In this document: positions 43,087 to 53,087 of the stretch, in pieces
How the letters are laid out: each line of letters begins with the position of its first letter
Position numbering within the stretch: the stretch's first letter is position 1
Source: Streptomyces aquilus
GTDB taxonomy: Bacteria > Actinomycetota > Actinomycetes > Streptomycetales > Streptomycetaceae
Assembly: GCF_003955715.1 (NCBI RefSeq)
Contig: NZ_CP034463.1
Location: 10,106,001-10,170,000 of the forward strand
Direction of reading: 5' to 3'
DNA: 64,000 bases
Notes under the pieces: generated by a model
The model's input: only the letters and a program-made list of their open reading frames with translations
What the model was told of the DNA's origin: nothing
Databases searched by the model: none
Position numbers and translations under genes: made by a program

Positions 43087-45393
43087 ATGAACAGTATCGT
43101 TTTCGGACAGTTCAGTGTCACCCTCGTGGACCGGCACGGCGCTCGCCTCGCCCATCTGCCCATGCGTACACCTGCGTTACCCTCGCCACGGCGTGCCCAC
43201 GCTGCCGCTCTCGCGCAGCCCGCCCTGTGGGGCCGGGACGACGAACTCGCCCTGATCCGGGTCGCGGCGCGCGCTCAGTCGGCAGTAGAATTCACCGGCC
43301 CCTGCGGAACGGGGAAGACCGCCCTCCTGAAGAACGCGGCCGCCGCCGGCGGCGGGGTCTACCTCCGGGTGGGCGGCACCATGCTGTCGGACCTGCTCCA
43401 GGACCTGATGGGGCAGTTCTAAGTCTATCCGGGCCCGGACGGGACGTGGCTGAGCGCTCAGCAGTGCGCCCAGGCACTGGCCGGCTCGAGGGCGGGTGCC
43501 ACAGGACTCGTCGCACTCGACGACGTCTCCTACACCCCGGACCAACTCACCTACCTGCGGCGCGCGTTGCACCGCTGCCCCCTCGTGATCGGCGCAGTCA
43601 CCCCGTTGCTTGGCGCGCTGGGGACCTCCACGGCGCTGCCACCCCTGCCGGAAGCAGCGGCAGTCGACCTGCTCCGGCGCGAGACGGGCCGTGTCATCGC
43701 GGACACCGAACTGGACGCGGTGCGGCGGCTGGTGGCCGCGGTTGACGGGCAGCCGCTGCATCTGCGGCAGGCGGCCGCGCTGGTGCGGCTGGACGGCCGC
43801 ACCTTCGACGATCTCGCGCGGCGGGCGGAGTCCGGCCCGGGCGTCCTGGACGAGCTGTCCATCTCGGCCATCGGCCCCCAGGCCAAGCGGGCGCTGGCGG
43901 TACTCACCCTGGTCGGCGGCGCGCTGCTGCCCGGTGCTCTGCTGGCACAGATGGCAGAGATCGCATACGTCAGCGAGCAGTTGGAGTCGCTGTCCGCGCG
44001 CGGCCTGGCCGAACAGGGCGAGGACCGCTTCGGGCTGCCGGTCTGCAGAGCCGAGCCCTACCGGCAGATCCTGTACCGCTATATCGGGCTCGTCGCGGCG
44101 ATGCGCTCACTGGGCGACTGGCTGGCGTCCGGCGACCCGACCGGGGAGGAGGCCCGCGGGGCCGCCGACGCGGCGCTGAGCCTGCTCGGCTTCGCGGCCC
44201 AGCAGCGCCAGTGGCAGGCGGTCGTCCGGCTGGCAGCCGTCGTGGAGCGGGTACTCTTCGTCCAGGGGCACTGGCAGGCCTGGCAGCACACCCTCGCGCA
44301 GGGCATCACCGCCGCACAGGCCGCCGGGGACACCGCGGCCGAGGCCTACTTCACCCACCAGCAGGGCGTCCAGCACTTCCTCCACGACTGCACCGACCAC
44401 GCCCTACGCCTCCTGCGCCGGGCGCTCGACCTGCGCACCCGGATGGGAGACCTGGCAGGCGCGGCGGTCACCCAAGCCAACCTGGCCCTGCTGGAGCCGG
44501 CAGCGCTCCCGGCCCCGCCTCGACCTCCGTCCTCGTCCCGGCCACCGAACGCCCGGGGGCGTGTGATCGCTGCTGTTGCCGCGGTCATCGCGGTGATCGC
44601 GATCGGCTTCGCACTCGTCCATGCCCTTGACGACGACAAGGTCCCCACTGGGAACCCTTGGCCACCCGTATCGTCAAGTTCCGGCGCGACGGCGACCGAC
44701 AGTCCTCCAACCGGCACCCCTTCAACGGGCAGCCCTCCGACCAGCTCGTCCGGCGGTGCGCCCATCACGGATCGCGCACCCGACATCACCCCATCTGCGA
44801 AGGGCTTTGGGGAGGTCGACATCAACCCGGGCTCGAAGGCCCAGGTAGTGGACTTCACCGTCACCAATCCCAACGGCCAGGCCATCGGCCTCGACTCCAC
44901 GGATATACCCAGCAGCACCGGCTTCTCGCGTACGGGTGGCACCTGCACAAACCGGCTGGAAGCCCACGAATCCTGCACGCTGTCCGTCGAATTCTCACCG
45001 AGCCGGATAGGCCCGGCGAGCACTGAGCTGACCATCACCTCGGGGACGAACACTGCCACGGCCAAGCTCGCCGGCACCGGATTCGCCTACCTCACGGTCG
45101 ATTTCACCGGTGCTGACAACAAGACGGTCACAGTCGTCGACGGGAATGGCGCCCCGGTCTGTGAGAAATCCACAGCCGTACCTGAGGCATGCGTCTCGTT
45201 GCCGGTCCTGGAGAACGGACGAGAGCTGACCGCGTCCGTCACGGACGGCAGCCTCTTCCTCAGCGGGTGGTCGGGCAACTGCACCGGTGGCACCACCATT
45301 CGCCCCTCCGACGGGCCCGCTCCTAGTTGCACACTGGTCCCCGACCAGAACGCCGAGGTGACCGCGACTTTCAAGACTTCGAGGGTGGAGTGA
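43087..45393 (+). pseudogene. NB-ARC-like ATPase with membrane span and Ig-like domains, broken by one TAA
   Basis: A single frame of 768 codons, interrupted only at codon 112 by TAA (43420-43422). Before it, Walker A TGPCGTGKTALL (71-78). After it, Walker B LVALDDVSY, a winged/helical region, and a TPR-like helical part (AYFTHQQGVQHFL). Then a membrane span (VIAAVAAVIAVIAIGFALVH), a Pro/Ser/Thr stalk and outer choice-of-anchor/Ig-like repeats (VVDFTVTNPNGQAIGL; CTLSVEFSPSRIGPAS). GGGGAAGGA precedes the ATG. One base change would restore it. Genuine nonsense mutation, readthrough and sequencing error are all possible. Confidence 0.75.
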
Positions 45394-45696
45394 CATCGCC
45401 GACTGAGCGTCGTGAACTCCTGCAGGTTGCCGTCGCTGCGGCGAGGGTTCACCGCCCCCTGTGACCGGCTTGGGCCTGCGGCGTTGCGATGAATCATCGA
45501 GCAGTGGGGGCCTTCTCCGCGGAGCTGCCCGGAGTCGACGCCGCCGCTAGCCTGAGACGCGAAGCCCACGGCGGGTCCGGCCGGCGCACGGACGGCGGAG
45601 GTCAGCGTGGCTTCGGCGAGCCCGGGTCGTTGAGTACCCAGCCGCACCGTAGGCCCTGCGGTGGCCTGGCCGCTGTAGCAACGCGAACGAGGACCG
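45394..45696. other. 300 bp without a recognisable gene
   Basis: Between the NB-ARC-like gene and a truncated small gene. Neither strand has a frame with convincing signals. Confidence 0.3.
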
Positions 45697-46011
45697 ATGC
45701 CGAAGGAGCCCGCCCACGACCCGACGTACGGCTACGACCCGGAGACGAAGACTGTCCGGGTCGACCAGCACGACCTGGCGCGGCTGCTGTTGATGTTCTG
45801 CTCGCTGATGCGCGAGCAGAAGCCGGGCTCGTGGGATCACATGAGGGACTACGACCTGTCCTTCGAGCGTCTCGCGGACGCGGTCGATGCCAGCTCACAG
45901 GTCCGTTACGGGCAGCGCTGGAGGGCACGCGACGTCCCGGACAGCCGCAGTCCGGACAGGATGGCGGCTGCCCGCACGTTGTGGCCTCGACGGCGACTCT
46001 CTCCGCGGTGA
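45697..46011 (+). pseudogene. Truncated small gene, 3' end replaced by ISL3 sequence
   Basis: The ATG at 45697 begins MPKEPAHDPTYGYDPETKTV and RLLLMFCSLMREQKPGSWDH, which looks like a real small protein. After QVRYGQRW (about 45915) the frame runs antisense through an ISL3 transposase remnant, so the native C-terminus is lost. Function unknown. Confidence 0.5.
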
Positions 46012-46078
46012 CGTGCACCGCCGTGACTCGCACATCGATCCCGGGAAACAGCACATCCTCGACCGCCACGACCCCCAT
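45917..46078 (-). pseudogene. N-terminal fragment of an ISL3-family transposase
   Basis: EDVLFPGIDVRVTAVHVTAE and CGQPPSCPDCGCPGRRVPS match the ISL3 N-terminal zinc-finger region. The DDE domain is missing: the reading breaks near 45915 where it meets the truncated small gene. Confidence 0.65.
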
Positions 46079-46217
46079 GCCAGGGCAATCCCCACAAGAA
46101 ACGTTCCCGCAGCCGGGCGATGACCTAGGGATTCACGGAATCGCGGCCTGAACCCAATTGCGTGACCGCTGACATACATGGGCAGGGTGTTGGGATGACG
46201 GAGCGGATCGTCGCTGT

Positions 46218-46937
46218 GTGCTGCCGTCAGACCCTTCCTGGATCCATGGCGCCGGATACGTGCGGGACATCGTTGCCTGTCTGGCGGCTGCGGCGGCCCT
46301 CGCTCATGACCACGGCGAGCCTGAGCGGCACGTCCTGCCGCACCTGCCGTACCAGGTCGCGGCAGACACGCTTGGCCAGATCGGCTCCGGCGTGGAGCCC
46401 ACTCGGAGCGACGGCGTGTATCTGATGGCCCTGCCGTTCTTCCAGCTGGATGCCCTGGGGCAGGTCCTGGGCGCCTTGCGACGTGCACGGAACGGCGACC
46501 AAGACGCCGCTGAGGTCCTGGACCTCGTCTCCGACTACACCGCCGAGTGCTTCCTCCCACCGCGGCGTGTGGACGACGTGGTCACCGGCATGGAGCGCGC
46601 CCTGGCCGTCCTCACACTGGACATTTCCGCCGTCCGCACCGTAGCCACCACTCTGCTCTTGGAGGGCGAGCGCGACGACGACATCCGTGTGGCGTGCGAC
46701 GACTGGGTCGCGGCGTGGCGGGCCGCTGGCATTTCTCACTGCGCAAAGGCCGTGGTCGGTCAGGTTGTCACCATCGCTGACGGCGGCTACCGCGGCACCG
46801 GACTGCTCTTGACGAGCGGGTCGTGCGGGCGCCGTGGATTGCGGTGCTCTGCACCTCACAGCCAGGCTCCACCGCATAGGCCACGGTGGGCGTTGCGCAC
46901 CAGGCCGGTCTCTCGGGGCGCTCGCCCTTGTGCGTGA
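46218..46937 (+). CDS. Hypothetical helical protein
   Basis: 239 residues from a GTG without a good ribosome site. Residues about 1-190 look genuinely coding and helical (VRDIVACLAAAAALAHDHGE, RVDDVVTGMERALAVLTLDI); the last ~45 are Arg/Pro-rich and may be out of frame after an indel. No family recognised. Confidence 0.45.
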   Translation: MLPSDPSWIHGAGYVRDIVACLAAAAALAHDHGEPERHVLPHLPYQVAADTLGQIGSGVEPTRSDGVYLMALPFFQLDALGQVLGALRRARNGDQDAAEVLDLVSDYTAECFLPPRRVDDVVTGMERALAVLTLDISAVRTVATTLLLEGERDDDIRVACDDWVAAWRAAGISHCAKAVVGQVVTIADGGYRGTGLLLTSGSCGRRGLRCSAPHSQAPPHRPRWALRTRPVSRGARPCA

Positions 46938-47110
46938 ACAGGGCTGGCAGTGGCAAGCCGTCCAGCCGGCAACGTCGCCCGTTCGGTGGCCAGGAGGGCG
47001 CGCAAAAGCGGGTGTTTGGCTTCCCTGCAGGCCCGCCTCCGGGCTGGGCCAGCACATCGAGGTGACGATGTGCGCAGGGCCTAGCAGAGATGGGGAGGCG
47101 CGGCGTAGTG

Positions 47111-47923
47111 ATGGATTCCGGGGACGAAAGGGGGGTGAACCCCCCAGAGGCCGGGCGGCAAGGGCGGAAGTGGAAGACAGCTGAGCGGTTGCTGGCGTCC
47201 CTGGCAGCACTGATCGCTGTGATCGGCGGCGCAGTAGTAGCGGTCAAGTGGGTCACTCAAGACAAGCCGGTCGAGAAGGAGCAGAGGCTGGTCGAGCAGT
47301 TGAGACCGGGGCAGACCCTGGAGCGAGCAATCGAGATCATAGGGGACAAGCCGCACTACTCGGAGGGGTTGAGGTCCGGGAACAGGCTCTACCAGTACAA
47401 CCGGAAATGGGAGCGCGTCCAGCTCTTGGTGGACCCGGACAACATCAGCGTCCTGTCTGTAGGGATCTTTGCGGATAATACAGACTTCCGTCCCTCGTTC
47501 CGACTCGGCGGTGCACATCTGACCATCAACCGCACTCCGTACGCGGAGGCCCCCGGCGAGCCGCCCGCGTTCGTTTTCGGCGGCTGCGGGGCCCACTCCG
47601 GGGACTACTTCGAGGGCCGTCCCGACCTGGCCTTGGCAGCAGGGGGAGGGAGCATCGCCGTGGGCATCCATGATTCCCACCGGGGCAGCGTCACCATGGA
47701 CCCAGTGTGTGCGGCACTTCAAGCAGTCCCGAAAGGCTGCGTCCCCGGTTCCTTTGAGGAGGTCGACCCGTCGCCTGGTATGGGCACGGAGTGCCTGACA
47801 TCTGCTCCTGCAGGAGCCTTCAGAAAGGCTACTGCCGTTGCCGCTGCCATCATCACCAAACAGGTCGAATTGACGCAGGACATGTTCCATTCCCCGTACG
47901 TTTTGGCCGGTGGGAACGACTGA
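47111..47923 (+). CDS. Membrane-anchored protein of unknown function (ETEC_3214-like)
   Basis: About 270 residues. A short charged N-terminus, one membrane span (about 23-46, LLASLAALIAVIGGAVVAVK) and a large C-terminal domain with LEQLRPGQTLERAIEIIGDK-like opening and LRSGNRLYQYNRKWERVQLL, VFGGCGAHSGDYFEG. I recall a similar layout in proteins annotated ETEC_3214-domain, whose role is unknown. Start uncertain: ATG 47111 (GGGAGG eleven bases upstream) or ATG 47090. Confidence 0.6.
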   Translation: MDSGDERGVNPPEAGRQGRKWKTAERLLASLAALIAVIGGAVVAVKWVTQDKPVEKEQRLVEQLRPGQTLERAIEIIGDKPHYSEGLRSGNRLYQYNRKWERVQLLVDPDNISVLSVGIFADNTDFRPSFRLGGAHLTINRTPYAEAPGEPPAFVFGGCGAHSGDYFEGRPDLALAAGGGSIAVGIHDSHRGSVTMDPVCAALQAVPKGCVPGSFEEVDPSPGMGTECLTSAPAGAFRKATAVAAAIITKQVELTQDMFHSPYVLAGGND

Positions 47924-47989
47924 CCGGGCGGCGCAGGGCTCCGGTGCAGGGGGGACGGCCCCTGTCGCCACGGCTGGAGGCCGAAGGCG

Positions 47990-48384
47990 TGCCAGATCCG
48001 CAGCACGCTCGCCAGCGAGATCCCCGCGACCTTGGCCAGTTGCCTCTACCAGTGCGTCCCGTCCTGTGGCTTCTGCTCCAGGGTGCGGACCGCGACCTCT
48101 TCGGCCTGGGTCTCGGTGATGGTCCGCGGCACCCCGGGCCACGGCTCGTCGGTGAGTAGGTCCAGTCGGCGGGCAAGGAACCGGGCACAAAAGCGGCGCA
48201 CGGTATCTCTGCCGACACCGAGTCGCGCGGCGACCATGGTGTCGTTCCAGCCGTTCGCGCACCCCAACGCGATGCGTGCGCGAACGGCCAGTCCCTGGGC
48301 GGCCGAGAGGCGCTTGGCCCAGTTCTCCAGCGTCAGCCGCTCGGCCTCCGACACCACGACAGGTTGCAGCTGGATATCGCCCAT
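47990..48384 (-). pseudogene. Truncated IS630-family transposase with internal stop
   Basis: From ATG 48384: helix-turn-helix region (RLSAAQGLAVRARIALGCAN; RLGVGRDTVRRFCARFLARR) and RTITETQAEEVAVRTLEQKP. A TAG follows THW (48046-48048), after which the same frame goes on RQLAKVAGISLASVLRIWHA. The match ends near 47990 and the DDE domain is absent. Confidence 0.7.
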
Positions 48385-48490
48385 CCATGCAGCACAGCGC
48401 GAGCGCGCTATCCGCCGCAGCAGAACGCCGCAATCTGGAAGAGGGGACGCCGCATGTGGCGACCCACGACCTCAAGAACCGGATCACTAG

Positions 48491-48600
48491 TACTCCAGCA
48501 GCGGTTCGCTATCTGGCCTGGTCAGAGGCATCGTCGGGAGTGTAGTTGGCCGTTGGCATGTCAGGGGCGGTCCGGACCGCCCCTCCAACGAAGGACATCG
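48491..48600 (+). repeat. Left terminal inverted repeat of the IS701-type element
   Basis: 110 bp, nearly identical to the reverse complement of 49920-50033. It contains a perfect 20-bp palindrome GGGGCGGTCCGGACCGCCCC near its inner end (about 48564-48583). The right copy has four extra bases at the centre of that palindrome. Confidence 0.85.
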
Positions 48601-48637
48601 AGAGCCATCTGCGCGGTGATGAGGGCAGCCTTCCCGC

Positions 48638-50015
48638 GTGATCGACGACCTTGCCGACGCGACCTGGGACCGTGAACTCGACGACCTCTTCTTGCGCATC
48701 GGCCACCGTTTCGGCCGGGCCGACCTGCGGCGGCGCATGCGTGACTACGTCCGCGCCCTGCTCGGCCCAGTCGGCCGCAAAAACGGCTGGCAACTTGCCG
48801 AACATGCAGGCCACCGCACCCCCGACGGTCTGCAACGGCTACTGAACGCAGCCACCTGGAACGTCGACGGCGTCCGCGACGACCTGCAGACATACGTCGC
48901 CGAAAAACTCGGCGAGGCCGGCGGAGTTCTCATCCTCGACGACACCGGCTTCATCAAGAAGGGCACCACCTCTGCGGGCGTGCAGCGCCAGTACTCCGGC
49001 ACCGCCGGCCGCAGCGAGAACTGCCAGATCGGCGTCTGCGCCGCCTACGCCACCACCCGCGCACGCGCCCTGGTGGACCGCGAGTTGTATCTGCCCAAGT
49101 CCTGGACCGACGACCGCGAACGCTGTCGCGCCGCCAAAATTCCTGATGAGAGGGGCTTCGCCACCAAACCAGAGCTGGCCAAGGCCATGGTGCTGCGCGC
49201 ACTCGCCTCTTCGCTGCCGATCGCCTGGGTGACCGCGGATGCCGCCTACGGACAGGAGTGGCGTTTTCGCCGGATGCTGGAAGAAGCCGCGGTCGGCTAC
49301 GTGCTTGCCGTCCCGAAGTCCCAGCCGGTGCCCCGCTTCGGCCGGATCGACTACCTCTTCGGTCAGGCTCCGCATGAGGCATGGGAGCCACGTTCGTGCG
49401 GCGACGGCGCCAAGGGCCCGCGCGTCTATGACTGGGCGGCCGTCCAGCTCCCGGTGATCGAGGACTTCGACGGGGAGCGGCCCACCCATCACCGATGGGC
49501 AGTGGTCCGGCGCAGCATCACCAGACCCGATCAGATGGCCCACTGCCTCGCATACGCGCCGGTGGGCACCGACATCGACCGGCCGTGCGTGTTACCGGAC
49601 GCCGCTGGGCGATCGAGGAATGCTTCCAGGCCGCGAAGAACGAGTGCGGCCTGGACCAGTACGAAGTCCGCCGCTACGTCGGCTGGATGAGGCACATCAC
49701 CCTGGCCATGCTCGCGCATGCCTTTCTCGCGGCTACGGCGGAAAAGGGGGATGCAGAAACGGTTCCACCATGGTTTCGCTCGCCGTGGCAGAAGTCCGCC
49801 GGCTCCTGGCAACTGGCCCCGCGCACCGGCACCGCCCGCCACTTCGCGTCCATGCGCTCAGATGGTCGCGATGGCGGCGAAGGCGTGAGGCCGTGGCACG
49901 GCACTGTCACTACCGACGACGATGTCCTTCGTTGGAGGGGCGGTCCGGAAAGACCGCCCCTGACATGCCAACGGCCAACTACACTCCCGACGATGCCTCT
50001 GACCAGGCCAGATAG
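48638..50015 (+). pseudogene. IS701-family transposase with two frameshifts
   Basis: Three successive frames together give a normal IS701 protein. Frame 1 (48638 to ~49590) carries LILDDTGFIKKGTTSAGVQR and AWVTADAAYGQEWRFRRML. Frame 2 (to ~49765) has [20 protein letters not shown] and [13 protein letters not shown], the catalytic Glu region. Frame 3 (to 50015) has [15 protein letters not shown] and the basic end [20 protein letters not shown]. Two indels are needed to connect them. The 5' part is intact. Confidence 0.8.
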
Positions 50016-50033
50016 CGAACCGCTGCTGGAGTA
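49920..50033 (-). repeat. Right terminal inverted repeat of the IS701-type element
   Basis: 114 bp, inverted copy of 48491-48600 with four additional bases inside the palindrome (GGGGCGGTCCGGAAAGACCG...), which turns it into a stem-loop with a 9-bp stem. Confidence 0.85.
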
Positions 50034-50099
50034 CTAGGGCGGCGGGCCGGCGGGGAGGCCGTCGACGAGGTGCAGGCCGCGATTGCCGTAGGACTGTGA

Positions 50100-50756
50100 T
50101 CAGGGCGCGCAACTCGGCGTCCGCGTCCGCGATCTCAGGTGCTGGTATCGCTTGGCCAAACGCTTGAGTGCGAGTTTGACGGCGGCGGCCGGGGTGGTCA
50201 GATTGGAGCCGGGTCGGCTGGCGACCAGACGATGTATCAGCTCGGTGGTGGTCAGCGAGCGCAGTGCTTCGCGCGTCGCAGCGGGCGCGGTGATGATCAG
50301 TGATTTGAGCTGGTTGATGGTATGGGTACGGGCCTTGATGGCGCTGGCACGTACCACGCGGAGCGTGCGGATTGCCTCGACGGTGCCGTCGCGGTCCTTC
50401 GGCGTGCCGTTGGCGCGGCCGGAGAGCACGGCGGTGGCGGCGGCATAGGCGTCGACAGGGTCGGATTTGCCTGCGGCGCGGCGAGCTCGACGATCGGGCC
50501 GGTCCACTTCGACCAGGGTGATCTCGTTGGCACGCAGGTACCGGGCCAGTTCGGCTCCGTAGGATCCGGTGCCTTCCATGCCCACCATCAGCACCTGGCC
50601 GTACGAGCGCAGCCAGGCCAGCGGGCGCCGATAGCCTTCAGGCGTGGTGGGGAACGCCTCGGTGGCCAGGTGCCGGCCGATGGTGTCGATGACGGCGGCC
50701 TGGTGGACATCGGTGTGGGTGTCGATCCCGCCGATCACTTCGATGGGCTGTGTCAT
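50100..50756 (-). pseudogene. Truncated IS110-family transposase
   Basis: From ATG 50756 (GGAAGGACC upstream): IEVIGGIDTHTDVHQAAVID, EGTGSYGAELARYLRANEIT and KSDPVDAYAAATAVLSG, the DEDD RuvC-like N-terminal domain of IS110. The frame fails after KLALKRLAKRYQHL by a one-base change (another frame continues EIADADAELRALI), and the C-terminal Tnp20 Ser domain is missing. The IS701-type element lies immediately downstream. Confidence 0.75.
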
Positions 50757-51139
50757 GGCGGCCGGGTTGGTCCTTCCGTGCGCGGATGTGGACTCGCGCG
50801 CACCGGCTGGGCGGACGGACACGACTGTGATGGGACCGCCTGGGTCAAGCTCCTATGAGGTCACGATCGCCGAGCCGGTACGCGCAGTGGCACCGCTCGG
50901 CAGATCGACGATTCAGAGTGAGGACAGCCGGAGCGTCAATCGGGGATCGGGTCAGACCCGCGAGCGGTGCCTCCCGCATCCTCACAGTCGGGGATCTTGG
51001 AGTTGCCGAGGTCAGGTGCCGAAGGTGCGCCAGGATTTTGGCCGGGGGGAGTTCGCGCTGGTCGAGGTGGTTTTGGAAGGCGGTCGGTCGGCGGGGAGGG
51101 GGTGCTTCCTCGGTCGCTGGGAGACCGCTGAGACGCAGG

Positions 51140-51331
51140 CCCGTCATCCCACCGCCCAGGTCGGTCCGGATGGCAGGCAGGCGACATTGACGACCAGGGC
51201 GTCCAGAGTGATGACGAAGAACCCCAGCAGCGCCGCTGCCAGCGCCGCGCCCGGCCGCACCCGCAGCACCGGCCCCGTCCCAGCACGGATACGTCCCGTG
51301 ACCGGCTGCCCGAGGGCTGGGCCTGTGTCAT
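51140..51331 (-). pseudogene. N-terminal scrap of an MFS transporter
   Basis: One frame reads AALAAALLGFFVITLDALVV and then NVA, the first membrane span and DxLxVNVALP motif of drug-resistance MFS transporters. An extra base breaks the frame right after it. Nothing of the remaining transporter is present; 50757-51140 holds no gene. Confidence 0.5.
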
Positions 51332-51391
51332 TGGCCGGCTTACGCCGGCGCAGAATGGAGCCCCTCTTGCGGCGGGATCATCCGTTCGGGT

Positions 51392-52381
51392 CTACCAGGC
51401 ATACGCTTCGGGGGCTTCGCCGCCGGGGCCGGGCCAGATCTCGTCGAGCTTTTCCAGCGTTTCCTTCGACAGGCGCACGTCGAGGGCGTGCCGACTGGTC
51501 GCGAGCTGTTCGGGGGTGCGAGGGCCGACGATCGTCGCGGTGAGGACTGGGTTGTGCAGCAGCCAGGCCAGAGCGACGTCGGCGGGCTGTTCGCCGATCT
51601 CGGCGCACAACGCCTCGTACTCCTCCAGCTGAGGCCGGTACCGCTCAATGGCGTCCTGCGTCTTCGGCGTCGCGCGGCGGCCTTCCTGTGCCTTCTTCAG
51701 TGCTCCGCCGAGCAGCCCGCCGCCCAGCGGGCTCCACGGGATCAGGCCGAGCCCGTAGTGGCGAAGTGCCGGGATCACTTCGAGTTCGATGGTGCGGGCG
51801 GACAGGTTGTACAGGCTCTGCTCGGACACCAGGCCGAGGAAGCTGCGGGAGGCGGCGGCGTTCTGTGCGGTCGCGATCTGCCAGCCGGCGAAGTTGCTGC
51901 TGCCGACGTAGGTCACCTTGCCCTCGCGCACCAACTGCTCCATCGCCTGCCAGATCTCCTCCCAGGGAGTCGACCGGTCGATGTGGTGCATCTGGTAAAG
52001 GTCGATGTGGTCGGTCTGAAGCCGCCGCAGGCTGTCCTCCGCGGCCTTCCGGATTTTGTACGCGGACAGGTACTTGTCGTTAGGGCCAGTGCCCATCGGC
52101 TGGTACACCTTCGTCGCCAGCACGATCTGCTCCCGCCGGCCGCCGCCCTGGGCGAGCCAGCGCCCGATGATCTCCTCGGACAGCCCGTACCCCTGCTCCA
52201 TGTCAGGAGACTGTGGCCCGCCGTAGACGTCGGCGGTGTCGAACAGGTTGATGCCGGCCTCCAGTGCGGAGTCCATGATCTTGAAACTGGCGGCTTCGTC
52301 CGTCGCGTCGCCGAAGTTCATGGTGCCCAGCGCGAGACGGCTGATCTTCAGGCCGGTGCGGCCCAGGTGTGCGTACTGCAT
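51392..52381 (-). CDS. Aldo/keto reductase
   Basis: 329 residues, full length. The catalytic tetrad is visible: Asp48 (LFDTADVYGG), Tyr53, Lys91 (LATKVYQP) and the His pair at 132-133 (YQMHHID). It reduces carbonyls with NADPH in the cytoplasm; GSSNFAGWQIA and IPWSPLGGGLL follow the AKR barrel pattern of YajO/YghZ-like members. It is intact among remnants. No operon partner; substrate unknown. Confidence 0.9.
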   Translation of the reverse strand: MQYAHLGRTGLKISRLALGTMNFGDATDEAASFKIMDSALEAGINLFDTADVYGGPQSPDMEQGYGLSEEIIGRWLAQGGGRREQIVLATKVYQPMGTGPNDKYLSAYKIRKAAEDSLRRLQTDHIDLYQMHHIDRSTPWEEIWQAMEQLVREGKVTYVGSSNFAGWQIATAQNAAASRSFLGLVSEQSLYNLSARTIELEVIPALRHYGLGLIPWSPLGGGLLGGALKKAQEGRRATPKTQDAIERYRPQLEEYEALCAEIGEQPADVALAWLLHNPVLTATIVGPRTPEQLATSRHALDVRLSKETLEKLDEIWPGPGGEAPEAYAW

Positions 52382-52459
52382 GGCGTTTGCCCTTCTTGTG
52401 GGGGGCGCGGACGGCTGTGTACCCGTACCGCGAAGAACTGGTGGGTCAGGAGTTCGCCG

Positions 52460-52684
52460 TCACACGGTCGATCGGTCTCCCGTCGTGACGGTGTGCTCAG
52501 CCACCCGGGCGTGCAGACGTATGGCGTAGACGATCACCGCGAGTGTGCCGCAGGCGACCGTGACCATCCCGAGCGGAACGGGGATGCCGGAGCCGCCAAG
52601 TCCGACGAGCGGGGCGGCCAACCCGCCGAAGGCGAGGCGCCGGGCCCAGGACGGTGGAGCAGCAGGCCGTTCGGACGATGCCAT
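52460..52684 (-). CDS. Small membrane protein
   Basis: 74 residues from the ATG at 52684 with GAAGGCGGA upstream. Two hydrophobic segments ([40 protein letters not shown]) suggest two membrane spans. The 5' side abuts an IS5-like transposase fragment, so the start may have been formed by that junction. Confidence 0.5.
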   Translation of the reverse strand: MASSERPAAPPSWARRLAFGGLAAPLVGLGGSGIPVPLGMVTVACGTLAVIVYAIRLHARVAEHTVTTGDRSTV

Positions 52685-52689
52685 TGCGT

Positions 52690-52973
52690 AGTCCGGGTCC
52701 GCCTTCGCGCAGTGCGCGCAGCAGACCGGGTGCGCGGTCGGCGAGCAGGTCGACGACGGCTGTCGTGTAGGTGTGGGCGGTGCCCACGGAGATGCCGAAC
52801 CCGTCAGCAAGCTCGGCGAGGGTGTCGTGCCGGCGCAGGTACACCAGGCCGACCAGGGCACGCTGGTGCGGTGGGGGCTTGCAGCGGCGGTCACCCTCGC
52901 GGGTGACGATGAGCGTGGTGACCCACTCGACCAGGGCGTGAGGCAGGTCGAGTGCGGCAGAATACGGAACCAA
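52690..52973 (-). pseudogene. N-terminal fragment of a DDE_Tnp_4 (IS5-like) transposase
   Basis: [40 protein letters not shown] and [20 protein letters not shown] form the HTH N-terminus of this transposase group. After LLRALRE the catalytic domain is missing. Confidence 0.65.
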
Positions 52974-53087
52974 CGCGGCTCCTGTGCCTGTGGGTTGAGA
53001 CTTCGAACACCTCCTCCAACGGCATGGGAGCCTCGTGCGTTGCGGGCACCGATTCCGTCACCCGATCAGTGGCCCTGCTGAAAGACC

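Larger units (their letters stand above)
48491..50033. mobile_element. IS701-type element with long terminal inverted repeats, CTAG target duplication
   Basis: 1543 bp. Both ends begin TACTCCAGCAGCGGTTCGCT when read inward, and the repeats continue for ~110 bp. Flanks carry CTAG at 48487-48490 and 50034-50037, matching the 4-bp YTAR target of IS701 elements. It holds one transposase gene with two frameshifts, so it is probably immobile unless helped in trans. It sits between IS630 and IS110 remnants. Confidence 0.85.

Noticed and set aside
43087..43422. A separate 111-residue protein
   Set aside because: It holds only the P-loop start of a larger protein whose frame continues directly after the TAA, so it is better seen as a broken gene.
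45489..46151. 220-residue rightward frame
   Set aside because: Arg/Gly/Pro-rich shadow of the small gene and ISL3 remnant, with no ribosome site.
50644..51543. 299-residue rightward frame
   Set aside because: Antisense to IS110 and the MFS scrap; composition is typical of GC-shadow frames.
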